A stretch of 64,000 nt of DNA from Zetaproteobacteria bacterium CG_4_9_14_3_um_filter_49_83 (GCA_002791545.1 PFXG01000068.1:31189-95188), one strand, 5' to 3'; positions 9,408 through 20,127 are shown, counted from the first letter of the stretch. The notes: generated from the sequence alone by a model not told the origin. Numbers and translations: made by a program.

Positions 9408-9814
9408 GCTCAAACATTCAAACATTGCCGGGCGCATTCCCGCTGCATGCCGATAAAAACTTTCTTAACGAAAGTGAATGGGTCATTTTGAAGCTGCTTT
9501 GCCGACCCGTTGATTCCCTGATCGATGATGACCCTGCAGCCTTATCCCTTGCTACGGGCAAACAAATTTCTCCCGCGCGCTGTGATGAGTTGATTCGTAT
9601 CGTCAAAATCAAAACACTTCCCGGTTTGGGCAGCTGGATATCCAGACTGATGGCCGAAGCAGACCTTGACCCGCATGCACTGATGAGCCTGCCAGCAGAA
9701 ACCATTGTTGAGCGCATTAACCGGCATCTGGGTTACCCCATCTGCAATCAGGCAACCAGCCATGCATTACAAAATCTACAATTACAGTGGAAAGGTGCCG
9801 GCATTCAGGCCTGA
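9404..9814 (+). CDS. Hypothetical protein coupled to the pentapeptide-repeat gene
   Basis: A 136-residue protein that I do not recognise. It begins inside the stop of the pentapeptide-repeat gene (ATGA overlap), so it is translationally coupled. It is predicted soluble and mostly helical, without a signal peptide, with two cysteines (CRPVD, and CNQ near the C-terminus). The ends of two helices carry LPGLGSW and LPAETIVERINRHLGYP. The helical, Leu/Pro-punctuated build could be a small nucleic-acid or protein-binding fold, but no family signature supports that. Confidence 0.7.
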   Translation: MSSNIQTLPGAFPLHADKNFLNESEWVILKLLCRPVDSLIDDDPAALSLATGKQISPARCDELIRIVKIKTLPGLGSWISRLMAEADLDPHALMSLPAETIVERINRHLGYPICNQATSHALQNLQLQWKGAGIQA

Positions 9815-9852
9815 CACTATTAACCACTTAACTAAAACGAGGGTTCTATCAG

Positions 9853-10812
9853 ATGACTGATCGCATACTTATTACCGGAGGTGCCGGATTTATCGGCGCC
9901 AATATCGCTGCCGCTTTAATTGCTGAGCAGCAGGCTGAAGTTGTCATTGTGGATGACTTTTCTTCCGGTGACTGGCGCAATCTGATTCATGTGGATTGCG
10001 AAGTTCGTGCCGCTGATGCGGATGACCCTGCTATTCTCGAAGAGATTGCTGACGGCGGCTTTAAGGCTGTATTTCATGAGGCTGCCATTACCGACACAAC
10101 CGTCATGGATCAACGTCTGATGATGGAGGTCAATACCAATGCCTTCGCCAACATCCTTGAAGCCAGTGATTATTCTGGCACACGTGTTGTTTATGCCTCA
10201 TCCGCCGGAACCTATGGGAATTCTCCTGCGCCAAATCAAATTGGCTCAGGTGAAATTCCGGAAAATATCTATGGCTTCTCGAAACTGGCCATGGATCGCG
10301 TTGCTGCCCGCTGGTATGGCCAGCACTCTGCGCCTATTATCGGATTGCGTTATTTCAATGTGTATGGCCCCGGCGAACACCACAAGAATGAGCGTGACGG
10401 CAACAAAACCGCATCCATGATGTTGCAACTTTATCAGCGCGCCAAGTCAGGCCAGCCATTGCGACTATTCAAATATGGCGAACAAATGCGTGATTTTGTC
10501 TATATCCGCGATGTTATTGGTGCAAACCTTGCCGCCTTGTCGGCCAGCGAATCCGGTGTATGTAATGTCGGCTCCGGCCTGGCCCGCAGCTTTAATGATG
10601 TTGTTAGCATTCTCGGCAACTCACTGAATCAGAGTTTTGATATTGAGTATTTTGATAATCCCTTTACCTTTTATCAAAACCATACGCAAGCCGATTTAAC
10701 TGAAACCAAACGCCTGCTGAACTGGCAACCCGAATGGAGTCTTGAAAAAGGTATGAGCGATTACGTGAAATTATTAGAAACGGGTCACCGTGGCCCGGCA
10801 TTAACGGTCTGA
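9853..10812 (+). CDS. hldD: ADP-L-glycero-D-manno-heptose 6-epimerase
   Basis: Extended short-chain dehydrogenase fold, 319 residues. The last step of ADP-heptose synthesis inverts C6 of ADP-D-glycero-manno-heptose, giving the inner-core lipopolysaccharide sugar. The NADP-binding loop is GGAGFIGANI at 8-17. The catalytic Tyr/Lys pair is in YGFSKLAMD, with SSAGTYG supplying the Ser/Thr. The HldD hallmarks YFNVYGPGEHHK and FKYGEQMRDFVYIRDV are present. A Shine-Dalgarno-like ACGAGGG precedes the ATG. The bamE-like gene follows after two bases, so the cluster combines outer-membrane functions. A GalE-type epimerase is the alternative but lacks the GEHHK signature. Confidence 0.93.
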   Translation: MTDRILITGGAGFIGANIAAALIAEQQAEVVIVDDFSSGDWRNLIHVDCEVRAADADDPAILEEIADGGFKAVFHEAAITDTTVMDQRLMMEVNTNAFANILEASDYSGTRVVYASSAGTYGNSPAPNQIGSGEIPENIYGFSKLAMDRVAARWYGQHSAPIIGLRYFNVYGPGEHHKNERDGNKTASMMLQLYQRAKSGQPLRLFKYGEQMRDFVYIRDVIGANLAALSASESGVCNVGSGLARSFNDVVSILGNSLNQSFDIEYFDNPFTFYQNHTQADLTETKRLLNWQPEWSLEKGMSDYVKLLETGHRGPALTV

Positions 10813-10814
10813 TT

Positions 10815-11123
10815 ATGCGCATCCTGAGCGCATTACTTTTCACCCTTCTCTTACAGGGTTGCCTGAACCATATCACCCATCATGGTAACATCATGAAAGA
10901 TGACAATGCAGCCCAGATCAGCAAAGGTATGACACGCTTTGAAGTGGAATCCCTGCTTGGTTCGCCAGCCCTGAAAGACCCGCTGCATCCGAACCTTGTC
11001 CACTACATTGAACAATTCCACGACCCTGATACAGATGAATCATTCATTCGGGGCATCGACATTCATTACAACGATTCGCTGCGCGTTGAAACGATTCAGC
11101 GCCATGGCTTCGAGAAAAAGTAA
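10815..11123 (+). CDS. bamE: Outer-membrane assembly lipoprotein BamE
   Basis: SmpA/OmlA family lipoprotein of the BAM complex, which inserts beta-barrel proteins into the outer membrane. A short signal peptide ends in the lipobox LLLQGC, so the mature protein should start at Cys16 and be lipidated. The core motif ISKGMTRFEVESLLGSP is the signature of the family. Total length of 102 residues is normal. It starts two bases after the hldD stop, and its own stop overlaps the next start by one base. Confidence 0.9.
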   Translation: MRILSALLFTLLLQGCLNHITHHGNIMKDDNAAQISKGMTRFEVESLLGSPALKDPLHPNLVHYIEQFHDPDTDESFIRGIDIHYNDSLRVETIQRHGFEKK

Positions 11124-11395
11124 TGGGAGTATTTAAATCCGTTCCGGGGAAAGCTTCTTTTTTTTCGCTACTGTTATCAGGCACGATAGCAGCCATCATG
11201 CTGATTATTCTGGTTGGCGGCCATCTGACCATCGTACTTTTGCTATGGTTTCATTTTCAAGATGAGAATGGCATGCAAATCCTTACTGAATTCACCTACA
11301 TTCCCGAAAACGCATTTATTGCTTCGATAGTTCTGGCACTATTGTCTGATATCTGGATAGCCCTGATCGACAATACAAAGAAACGAGTTCATTAA
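11123..11395 (+). CDS. Small two-helix membrane protein
   Basis: A 90-residue protein with two clear membrane segments (about 14-44 and 66-83) joined by a short polar loop (HFQDENGMQILTEF). The first is a long hydrophobic stretch that could bend or form a hairpin. It shares one base (TAATG) with the bamE stop, so it belongs to that operon, and the operon terminator follows at once. I recognise no family. Its place after bamE suggests an envelope role, but that is only context. Confidence 0.7.
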   Translation: MGVFKSVPGKASFFSLLLSGTIAAIMLIILVGGHLTIVLLLWFHFQDENGMQILTEFTYIPENAFIASIVLALLSDIWIALIDNTKKRVH

Positions 11396-11436
11396 AGAAG
11401 CCCTGAATAACTCAACCAGTTATTCAGGGTTTCTTA
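11396..11436. terminator. Bidirectional intrinsic terminator between the hldD-bamE operon and ffh
   Basis: A 12-bp perfect stem (CCCTGAATAACT pairing with AGTTATTCAGGG, loop CAACC), extended by an AAGAA/TTCTT pair, gives a T-rich tail in both directions. It lies between two convergent transcription units and can serve both. Confidence 0.9.
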
Positions 11437-11442
11437 GTATCT

Positions 11443-12795
11443 TCAAAGCTTGGGCATTCCACCGAATGCGCCCAGCTTCCCAGCCAACTGTGCCATCATG
11501 CGCTTACCGGCACCACCCTTCATTTTTTTCATCATTTTTTGCATCTGAGCAAATTGTTTTAGCATTTTATTCAACTCCTGCACCGAAGTGCCTGAGCCGT
11601 TCGCAATACGTTTCTTGCGGCTGCCATTGATCAGACGGGGATACTGACGCTCTTTGGCTGTCATCGAATAGACCATGGCCTGCATGCGCTTCATCGGCTT
11701 GTCATCCACCTGAGCCAGCATCTCGCTGGAAATATTTGCACCCGGCAGCATCTTCATCATGCTGGCCATACCACCCATATTCTGCATCTGCCCCAATTGC
11801 TCGGCAAAATCCATCAGATCAAACGAGCCCTTATTGACTTTTTTCGCCAGCTGCTCGGCCTTGTCCTTATCCACACTCTTCTGGATTTTTTCAACAAGGC
11901 CAACCACATCACCCTGACCAAGAATTCTTCCTGCCATACGCTGCGGATCGAACAATTCAAACGCGTCGACCTTTTCACCCGTACCAACATAACGAACCGG
12001 AACACCGGTTGTATGCGATACCGAAATAGCAGCACCACCTCGCATATCAGCATCAGTTTTGGTCAGGATACAGCCGGTCAGTGAAACCGTCTGATGAAAA
12101 TGTTCGGCAATCTGTAATGCGGTTTGACCCGTCATAGCATCCAGCACCAGCAACTGCTCGCTGGCATGGACTGCCTTTGATACAGCACTGATTTCCGCCA
12201 TCAAGCCTTCGTCAATAACCTGACGACCGGCTGTATCAAGAATCAACACATGGTGGCCACCCGTTTTGGCCTGCAATAATGCCGATTGAGCCATAGTTAC
12301 CGCATCAGCACCATTACCCGTCAGATAGGGAACATTCACCTGCTTAGCCAGTATTTCCAACTGCTCACGAGCAGCCGGACGCGTTGCATCCACACTCGTT
12401 AAGGCAACCTTTCTTCCCTGCTCAATAAGTAATTTCGCCAGTTTCCCGGCTGTAGTTGTTTTACCCGCACCCTGCAAGCCGCAAAGTAAAATCACCGAAG
12501 GAATCTGAGAAATATTCAAATCCCGACGCTGACCACCCAACACATCGGTCAATACATCGTTCAGGATTTTTACGATCACCTGCCCCGGATTAAGACTCTT
12601 CGCAACGTCAGCCCCCAAAGCCCGGGCCCTGGCATCCTCCAATAAATGGCGCACCACCGGCAATGCCACATCAGCTTCCAGCAGTGCCATACGCATTTCG
12701 CGTAAGGTACGGTCAAGGTCCTTTTCCGTAACCCGGGCTGAACCACGAAGTTTATTGGCAATACCGCCGATTTTATTGGATAAACGATCAAACAT
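11443..12795 (-). CDS. ffh: Signal recognition particle protein Ffh
   Basis: GTPase of the signal recognition particle. With 4.5S RNA it binds signal sequences on the ribosome and delivers them to FtsY at the membrane. The N domain covers about 1-90. The G domain (about 95-295) has GLQGAGKTTTAGKL, DTAGRQ, TKTDADMRGG and the GTGEKVDAFE closing motif. The M domain (about 330-450) is rich in Met (MQKMMKKMKGG, MMKMLPG). The length of 450 is usual. It is transcribed alone: a terminator precedes its start and another follows its stop. Confidence 0.97.
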   Translation of the reverse strand: MFDRLSNKIGGIANKLRGSARVTEKDLDRTLREMRMALLEADVALPVVRHLLEDARARALGADVAKSLNPGQVIVKILNDVLTDVLGGQRRDLNISQIPSVILLCGLQGAGKTTTAGKLAKLLIEQGRKVALTSVDATRPAAREQLEILAKQVNVPYLTGNGADAVTMAQSALLQAKTGGHHVLILDTAGRQVIDEGLMAEISAVSKAVHASEQLLVLDAMTGQTALQIAEHFHQTVSLTGCILTKTDADMRGGAAISVSHTTGVPVRYVGTGEKVDAFELFDPQRMAGRILGQGDVVGLVEKIQKSVDKDKAEQLAKKVNKGSFDLMDFAEQLGQMQNMGGMASMMKMLPGANISSEMLAQVDDKPMKRMQAMVYSMTAKERQYPRLINGSRKKRIANGSGTSVQELNKMLKQFAQMQKMMKKMKGGAGKRMMAQLAGKLGAFGGMPKL

Positions 12796-12810
12796 AATTC
12801 ACTCCACTAT

Positions 12811-12840
12811 CAAAAAGGGAGGGGCATTGCCCTCCCTTCT
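12811..12840 (-). terminator. Intrinsic terminator of the FKBP isomerase gene
   Basis: A nine-pair stem (AAGGGAGGG / CCCTCCCTT) with a six-base loop is followed, on the minus strand, by a run of T. It lies between the FKBP stop and the ffh start. Confidence 0.85.
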
Positions 12841-12870
12841 ATCCGATTCCTGAAAGATCAGGAAAAAAAC

Positions 12871-13602
12871 TTACTTCTCAATATCCAGAAGCTCCACTTC
12901 AAAAATCAGTGTTTCATCCGGCCCGATCATTGCACCAGCTCCACGCTCGCCATAAGCCAGCTCTGACGGAATAAAAAACTTATAAGAACTACCAACCGAC
13001 ATCAGCTGTACACCCTCAGTCCAGCCCTTGATTACGCCATTGAGCTGGAAGGAAATCGGCTGACCACGCTTATATGATGAATCAAACTCGGTTCCATCGA
13101 TCAATGTACCACGGTAATGCACTTTCACTTTATCTGTTGCTGCCGGTTTAGCACCGTCGCCTTCTTTGACAACCATGTATTGCAATCCGCTATCTGTAAC
13201 AACAACACCTTCTTTCTTGGCATTTTCAGCCAGGAAAGTTTCACCCTTAACCTTGTTTTCAGCAGCGGCTGCCTGACGTTTTTCAGCTTCCCTGGCAGCG
13301 CGTTTCTGGAAGAATTCCTGTTTAACGCGGGCTGCATCTTCCGGTTTCATCAATGGTGCTTTGTCATCCAAAGTATCATTGACCGCCTTGGCAAAAGCAT
13401 CGCGATCAAAAGCCATTTCCAGACCTTTGAGTGATTTACCTACATCCATGCCTATGGCATAACTTAATTTTGCATTGTCATCGGCCAACGGAACAGCAGC
13501 CGTTACCGGTGCAGTTTCCTGTACGCTTGCTTCTTTGGGTGGCGTGTCCTGAGAACAAGCTGCCAGCATAGCCACTGCCGATAAAATCCAGATTTTTTTC
13601 AT
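12871..13602 (-). CDS. FKBP-type peptidyl-prolyl isomerase lipoprotein (FkpA/Mip-like)
   Basis: Periplasmic folding helper, 243 residues, that turns X-Pro bonds. The signal peptide ends in the lipobox MLAAC (Cys16), so the protein is probably lipid-anchored. An FKBP N-terminal dimerisation region (about 40-130: SYAIGMDVGKSL, charged helix EAEKRQAAAAENKVKGE) leads to the FKBP domain (about 145-243), with VHYRGTLIDGTEFDSS, GWTEGVQLM, IPSELAYGERG and LIFEVELL. The ATG at 13602 was preferred to an upstream in-frame start at 13710: it has a GGGAGAA ribosome site and begins the signal peptide directly, whereas the longer version would overlap guaA. Confidence 0.93.
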   Translation of the reverse strand: MKKIWILSAVAMLAACSQDTPPKEASVQETAPVTAAVPLADDNAKLSYAIGMDVGKSLKGLEMAFDRDAFAKAVNDTLDDKAPLMKPEDAARVKQEFFQKRAAREAEKRQAAAAENKVKGETFLAENAKKEGVVVTDSGLQYMVVKEGDGAKPAATDKVKVHYRGTLIDGTEFDSSYKRGQPISFQLNGVIKGWTEGVQLMSVGSSYKFFIPSELAYGERGAGAMIGPDETLIFEVELLDIEK

Positions 13603-13700
13603 GTATTTCTCCCGATTATTTAGCTTTAACATGTTTTTCTTAAGCCCTCGAATTGAAGCATGTTCAACATCAACCGACAAGTCGCAATCCTTACCCGCAT

Positions 13701-15256
13701 TTACTCCCACTCAATGGTTGCCGGTGGTTTGCCGGAAACATCATAAACCACGCGGTTGATTCCGCGCACTTCATTAATGATCCTGTTAGAAACTTTGGCC
13801 AACAGAGCATGTGGCAACTCAGCCCAATGAGCCGTCATGAAATCCTGCGTCTGCACTGCACGCAGCGCCACTACCCATTCGTAAGTTCGACCATCGCCCA
13901 TTACACCGACAGATTTAACCGGCAAAAAGACGACAAATGCCTGACTGGTTTTCTCATACCATCCGGAAACACGCAGCTCCTCGATGAAAATGGCATCAGC
14001 CAGCCGCAACAAGTCAGCATATTCCTTTTTCACTTCACCCAGAATACGCACCCCAAGACCGGGACCCGGAAACGGGTGGCGATACACCATATCGTGAGGC
14101 AAACCCAATGCCACACCCAGCTCACGCACTTCATCCTTGAATAATTCACGTAAAGGTTCGAGCAGCTTTAAGTGCAACGTATCCGGCAATCCACCAACAT
14201 TGTGATGGCTTTTAATGGTGTGCGCTTTTTTTGTTTTTGAACCGGCCGACTCAATCACATCCGGATAAATCGTACCCTGCGCCAACCACTTGGCTTTGGG
14301 CAAACTCTCCGCTTCCTGTTGAAACACATGTACAAATTCGCGCCCGATAATCTTGCGCTTGGCTTCCGGCTCATCGACCCCGGCAAGCTCGCTCAGGAAT
14401 TTTTCCGAAGCATCCACATGATCGACTTTTACCCCCAGATGACCGGCAAACATCGCCATCACCTGCTCAGCCTCATTCAGGCGTAGCAATCCGTTATCGA
14501 CAAAAATACAGGTTAACTGATCACCGATAGCCCGGTGCAGCAATGCTGCGGCAACGGAAGAATCGACACCACCGGACAAGCCCAGAATCACCTCTTCATC
14601 GCCAACCTGCTGACGGATTTGCTGCACGGCCTCGTCAATATAATTGGGCATACTCCAGCTTTCCGAACAACCACAAATATCGTGCACAAAACGTGATAAA
14701 ATAGTTTTACCCTGTTTGGTGTGGGTGACTTCCGGGTGAAATTGCAGCGCATAAAACTTACGCTGCTCATCGGCCATACCGGCAATCGGCGTCGAATCAT
14801 TACTGCAAATCACATGGAAACCTTGTGGTAACCCTGTCACTTTATCACCATGACTCATCCAGACATCGAGCATGCCTTCGTCATGATCTTCAACACCGCG
14901 CAATAATGCAGAGTCTCCACAGGTCAGCACCTGTGCATAGCCGAACTCACGCACATGCCCGGTTTCGACACCGCCACCAAGCTGTGACGCCATTGTTTGC
15001 ATGCCATAGCAAATACCCAGCACTGGCACACCAAGTTCAAACACAAGCTGCGGGGCTTTCGGCGTTTCGTCTTCATAAACAGAATTCGGGCCACCAGAAA
15101 GGATAATCCCGTCAGGCTGAAAGGCCCGGATATCACCTTCACTCATATCCCATGGATGCAACTCACTGAATACACCCGCCTCGCGCACACGTCTGGCAAT
15201 CAACTGCGTGTATTGCGAACCAAAATCCAGAATCAGAATTTTCTGTTTCATCGTCA

Positions 15257-15257
<1 letters not shown>
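13701..15257 (-). CDS. guaA: GMP synthase (glutamine-hydrolysing)
   Basis: Makes GMP from XMP, ATP and glutamine. The class I glutamine amidotransferase domain (1-200) has the catalytic Cys in LGICYGMQ and the His/Glu in FHPEVTHT. The ATP pyrophosphatase domain (about 205-390) has the PP-loop LSGGVDSSV. The C-terminal dimerisation domain ends [16 protein letters not shown] (here [12 protein letters not shown]). The gene shares one base with the guaB stop; two in-frame ATGs (15257 and 15251) could both serve. guaB-guaA is the standard purine operon. Confidence 0.97.
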
Positions 15258-16822
<1,565 letters not shown>

Positions 16823-16894
16823 TCAAGCTAATAAAAAAAAATGCATCGACTGGCTTGACATCAGTCGGTCATCTGGACATAGTTCGGCGCGTTC

Positions 16895-16970
16895 GCGGGT
16901 ATAGCTCAGTTGGTAGAGCGCGACCTTGCCAAGGTCGAGGTCACCGGTTCGAACCCGGTTACCCGCTCCA
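16895..16970 (+). tRNA. tRNA-Gly (GCC)
   Basis: A 76-base cloverleaf with acceptor stem GCGGGTA/TACCCGC, an encoded CCA, the D-arm GCTCAGTTGGTAGAGC, anticodon stem CGACC/GGTCG around TTGCCAA with anticodon GCC at 16928-16930, and T-arm CCGGTTCGAACCCGG. It reads glycine GGC/GGU codons. It is first in a three-tRNA cluster. Confidence 0.97.
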
Positions 16971-16974
16971 TATT

Positions 16975-17000
16975 AAAGGGGCCTTCGGGCCCCTTTTTTT
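16975..17000 (+). terminator. Intrinsic terminator between tRNA-Gly and tRNA-Cys
   Basis: The stem GGGGCC-TTCG-GGCCCC, with a stable UUCG tetraloop and flanking AAA/TTT, is followed by seven T. It lies inside the tRNA cluster, so tRNA-Gly may be mostly a separate transcript, or the hairpin may limit read-through into the two downstream tRNAs. Confidence 0.85.
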
Positions 17001-17019
17001 AATTAGTGTTTTAACAGAT

Positions 17020-17094
17020 GGCAGGGTGGCTCAGTGGTACGGCGGAGGACTGCAAATCCTTTATTCGCGAGTTCGATTCTCGCCCCTGCCTCCA
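17020..17094 (+). tRNA. tRNA-Cys (GCA)
   Basis: A 75-base cloverleaf with acceptor stem GGCAGGG/CCCTGCC, encoded CCA, anticodon loop CTGCAAA with anticodon GCA at 17052-17054, and T-loop GTTCGATTC. Confidence 0.95.
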
Positions 17095-17120
17095 TTATTG
17101 ATTGATCACTGCGTGCAACT

Positions 17121-17209
17121 GCCGGGATGGCGAAATTGGTAGACGCAAGGGACTTAAAATCCCTCGAAGAGTAATCTTCGTGCCGGTTCGACTCCGGCTC
17201 CCGGCACCA
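17121..17209 (+). tRNA. tRNA-Leu (TAA)
   Basis: An 89-base class II tRNA with acceptor stem GCCGGGA/TCCCGGC, encoded CCA, anticodon loop CTTAAAA with anticodon TAA at 17155-17157, and a long variable arm (TCGAAGAGTAATCTTCG). A run of eight T just after the CCA probably ends the transcript. Confidence 0.96.
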
Positions 17210-17422
17210 TTTTTTTTATCAATCAATGAATCATATTAAATTCAATATCAATCGCACGACAGGTCGTAAATTGTAGTCAGGCGCTTCGGCTGATTGCGCC
17301 CCCCCCCCCCCAAAAAAAAACAATCACCCAACCGAGAAAGACCAAGCCCGCTTCAGCCTAAATAAACCGTATAAACAGGTCGGTTACGGGAATGGCAATA
17401 AAGTGAAGTGAAGTGAATAAAT
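17210..17422. repeat. Intergenic stretch with a C13-A9 homopolymer and GTGAA repeats
   Basis: No gene is seen between tRNA-Leu and the sigma-54 activator. It contains 13 C (17299-17311) directly followed by 9 A (17312-17320), and three tandem GTGAA units near 17402-17416, just before the activator's stop. Such tracts slip easily and are also typical places for sequencing error. Confidence 0.8.
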
Positions 17423-18931
17423 CTATCCTTTGTCCATTCCATTGTTTTGAATATTCAAAGCTTTCATACGATAAGTGAAGGTCGAGGGCTTGATACCGAT
17501 AAGAGCAGCGGCACCGTTAGGACCTGAAATTTTTCCGTCGGAGAGCAGCAGTGCTTTGAGCATGCTCTCCCGTTCCAGCTGGCGCAAAGCCGTTTCGTTT
17601 AACAATTCAGGCAGTTTACCAGCGGATGCCTTCTTTTCACTCAGGCCAGCGGCATTCTGCAGAGCCAGGTCGAGGCGTAGCTTGTTACCTTTCGATAAAA
17701 TAACAGCTCGCTCGATAACATTTTTCAACTCCCTGATATTTCCAGGCCAGTTGTGGCTTTCCAGAGTCAATAGTTGCTGCTTGCTAAGCCCCAGCATTTC
17801 CCGCCCCATCTCCCGGCAGCTTTTGGTTAACAGATTGGCGGCCAGCATGGCAATATCATCTTTTCGCTGCCGCAGCGGTGGCACTTCAATCGGAAATACA
17901 CTGAGGCGGTAGTAAAGGTCTTCGCGGAAGCAGCCGAGCTTAATCTCTTCCTGTAAATCACGATTGGTCGCGGCGATGATGCGAACATCAGCACGAATCG
18001 TCCTGTCATCACCCACTCGTTCGAACTCTTTCTCCTGCAAAAACCGCAACAACTTGCTTTGCAGGGCCATCGGTATCTCGCCCACCTCATCGAGGAAAAG
18101 CGTACCACCATTGGCCAGACTGATACGACCAATCCGATCTTTATGAGCGCCGGTATAAGCACCTCGCACATGACCAAAAAATTCGCTCTCAAACAGCTCT
18201 TTCGGAATTGAGGCGCAATTCACCTTAACCAGCGGTTTTTCCTTGCGCGGACTGATCCGGTGAATGGCCCGGGCAATCATTTCCTTACCTACGCCCGACT
18301 CCCCATGAATAAGTACATTGGCAGGCGTTGTGGCTACAGCTTCTACCTGAGCCAATGTCCTTACCAGAGCGCGACTGTTGCCGATAATCTCTCCAAAATC
18401 GGAAGAAACATTAATCTCGTCTCTGAGATAGTCGCGTTCAAGTTCAATCTGTTCCTTCAGCGACTTGATCTCGTCAAAAGCCTGTTGCCGCTGGCGTTCC
18501 AGCTCTTTGCGCTGGGAGATATCGCGAAACACAACCACGGCCCCGTTAAGTATACCATTCTGCCAGATGGGGGTGCTGGTGTATTCGACCGGAATCGCCG
18601 TGCCATCTGTATGCCAGAACACCTCGCTGTCGACATGGTGAATTTCCCCATCCTGAATTGCTTTATAGATCGGGCACTCGTGTCGGGGGTAGTGCGAACC
18701 GTCGGCATGAGAGTGGTGGTGGAACTCGTGAAGAGGTATATCTACGACATCTTCGTTTCGCAGCCCGAGGATTTTCATACCCGCTTCGTTGATAAATGTA
18801 GTTTTGCCATCCTTATCCAGGCCGTAAATACCCTCACCGGCACAGGCAAGCAGCGTTTGGTAGGTGGATTGAAGCTGAATGAGTTGCTTTTGTGTTGCAT
18901 CAGTTGGGTGAAGATCATTCATGACTGGCAA
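17423..18931 (-). CDS. Sigma-54-dependent transcriptional activator with PAS sensor
   Basis: Bacterial enhancer-binding protein, 502 residues. A PAS domain (about 20-145), with the unusual His-rich EFHHHSHADGSHYPRHECPI segment, is followed by a coiled linker and an AAA+ domain (about 180-410). Walker A is GESGVGKE (210-217); the sigma-54 contact loop is GAYTGA (257-262), the permitted Tyr variant of GAFTGA; Walker B is GGTLFLDEVGE, followed by the arginine-finger region. A Fis-type helix-turn-helix (about 455-495: ISGPNGAAALIGIKPSTFTYRMKAL) ends it. There is no receiver domain, so it probably senses a ligand or redox state through PAS. It is divergent from the channel/VWA cluster, which starts at a sigma-54 promoter and is its likely target. 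Confidence 0.93.
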   Translation of the reverse strand: MPVMNDLHPTDATQKQLIQLQSTYQTLLACAGEGIYGLDKDGKTTFINEAGMKILGLRNEDVVDIPLHEFHHHSHADGSHYPRHECPIYKAIQDGEIHHVDSEVFWHTDGTAIPVEYTSTPIWQNGILNGAVVVFRDISQRKELERQRQQAFDEIKSLKEQIELERDYLRDEINVSSDFGEIIGNSRALVRTLAQVEAVATTPANVLIHGESGVGKEMIARAIHRISPRKEKPLVKVNCASIPKELFESEFFGHVRGAYTGAHKDRIGRISLANGGTLFLDEVGEIPMALQSKLLRFLQEKEFERVGDDRTIRADVRIIAATNRDLQEEIKLGCFREDLYYRLSVFPIEVPPLRQRKDDIAMLAANLLTKSCREMGREMLGLSKQQLLTLESHNWPGNIRELKNVIERAVILSKGNKLRLDLALQNAAGLSEKKASAGKLPELLNETALRQLERESMLKALLLSDGKISGPNGAAALIGIKPSTFTYRMKALNIQNNGMDKG

Positions 18932-18951
18932 GTCTCAACTTTTTGCGAGTT

Positions 18952-18962
18952 CTTGTCACAAG
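18952..18962. promoter_or_regulatory. Candidate upstream activator site (dyad) for the sigma-54 activator
   Basis: CTTGTCACAAG is an 11-base perfect dyad about 70 bases before the sigma-54 promoter. It lies in an AT-rich stretch with repeated TGCGA and TTTCTGC words on either side. Distance and symmetry fit an enhancer-binding site, but assignment to this activator is inference. Confidence 0.45.
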
Positions 18963-19032
18963 TTTCTGCGATTCTCAAATTTCTGCAAGCATAAAAGTTA
19001 CGTAAGTAGCCAGTAAATAAAGGCTTCATTTT

Positions 19033-19048
19033 TGGCATGGCGATTGCT
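19033..19048 (+). promoter_or_regulatory. Sigma-54 (-24/-12) promoter of the channel/VWA cluster
   Basis: TGGCATG-N4-TTGCT matches the consensus TGGCACG-N4-TTGCW at all but one position, with the invariant GG and GC exactly 12 bases apart. It lies about 40 bases before the first gene of the cluster, on the strand of that gene and next to a divergent sigma-54 activator. Confidence 0.88.
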
Positions 19049-19089
19049 TCTACACAAAGCACAAAGATAATTAATGGAGGGTACCCACA

Positions 19090-20127
19090 ATGGCAACAGA
19101 CTCGATTTCCCGCATCAAAGAAGATCTGACGACTTCAGCTATAGACTCACCCATCGCCCTGAAGACTTTGGCGCTCTGGCTGGGCTGGGCAGCAATATCG
19201 CTGTTGATGCTTGGAAAACTTTATCACAAGGCAAACATCGATGCCTTTCTATTGCATGACCGCACCATGATGACATCAATCATTATCAGTGTGTTTGCCT
19301 TTGCTGTGCTGGTAAGTTTTCACCATGCCGTGGTACTGACCAAAGAATGGCTTCGTGCATCCAGCCTGAAACAAGCCATCAGCAAACATGGCCTGGCGGG
19401 CATGGAGCCGTTACGCCGTCAAAAGCGCAATGTGGAACGCTTCATCTTTTCGATTCAGGCCATTCTCAAACGAGATGGCCATCTCGATCTGGAAAGCCTG
19501 GTACTGGTTGAATTTTCTTCTCAACATCGCCGCAGCCAATTTGTCAGCCTGATTGGTAATCTGCTCATTACCCTGGGACTTATCGGAACCGTACTGGGTA
19601 TGACCATGATTCTGGGCGGACTCAATGGCGCAATAAGCGCCGTGGGCGTAGATCAGGCGTTATTGATGACGAGTCTGGCCGACGCCATGTCCGGCATGGG
19701 TATCGCTTTTTATACTACGCTGATGGGTGCGGTGCTTGGCGGCATTCTATTGCGAGTATTCTCCTGGATTACCGATACGTCGGTGCATGCGCTGCAAGAT
19801 TTCATGCTAAGAACCTGCCTTGTTTACGGTTCCGCAGAACTGAATCCGGGGACCGCACGCGAACTACAAGTCGTCGACGCCAATCTGGCCAGAGTACAGA
19901 AACGGGTGGATCTGGTCGCCACAGCCTGCGAAGCCAGCGGACGTGAAGTTGGCAAGCTGGTGGAGAAGATGACCGAACTGCAGTCGATTTCCCAAACTCT
20001 GGCTGCCAACGAGAGTATGTATCAGGTGGCCGTGCAGCATGCGAAATATTGGCGCGGTGTCAGACAGTCGCGCCTGTTCGGACAATTTTTCCGGCCAACC
20101 AAAAGCAGCGAATCCGAGGCGCACTGA
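19090..20127 (+). CDS. MotA/TolQ/ExbB-type proton-channel protein
   Basis: A 345-residue membrane protein with four predicted helices: 24-43, 62-84, 155-178 and 200-223. The last two carry the family's small-residue pattern (LITLGLIGTVLGMTMILGG and ADAMSGMGIAFYTTLMGAVLGG) that forms the ion path in MotA, TolQ and ExbB. A cytoplasmic loop of about 70 residues separates helices 2 and 3. The C-terminal 110 residues are a helical cytoplasmic tail with heptad-like spacing (ANLARVQKRVDLVATACEA). A GGAGGG ribosome site precedes the ATG. The stop shares one base with the next gene, which supplies the matching MotB/ExbD-type helix. It is neither standard flagellar motA nor tolQ, since no flagellar or Tol genes are nearby. 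Confidence 0.87.
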   Translation: MATDSISRIKEDLTTSAIDSPIALKTLALWLGWAAISLLMLGKLYHKANIDAFLLHDRTMMTSIIISVFAFAVLVSFHHAVVLTKEWLRASSLKQAISKHGLAGMEPLRRQKRNVERFIFSIQAILKRDGHLDLESLVLVEFSSQHRRSQFVSLIGNLLITLGLIGTVLGMTMILGGLNGAISAVGVDQALLMTSLADAMSGMGIAFYTTLMGAVLGGILLRVFSWITDTSVHALQDFMLRTCLVYGSAELNPGTARELQVVDANLARVQKRVDLVATACEASGREVGKLVEKMTELQSISQTLAANESMYQVAVQHAKYWRGVRQSRLFGQFFRPTKSSESEAH

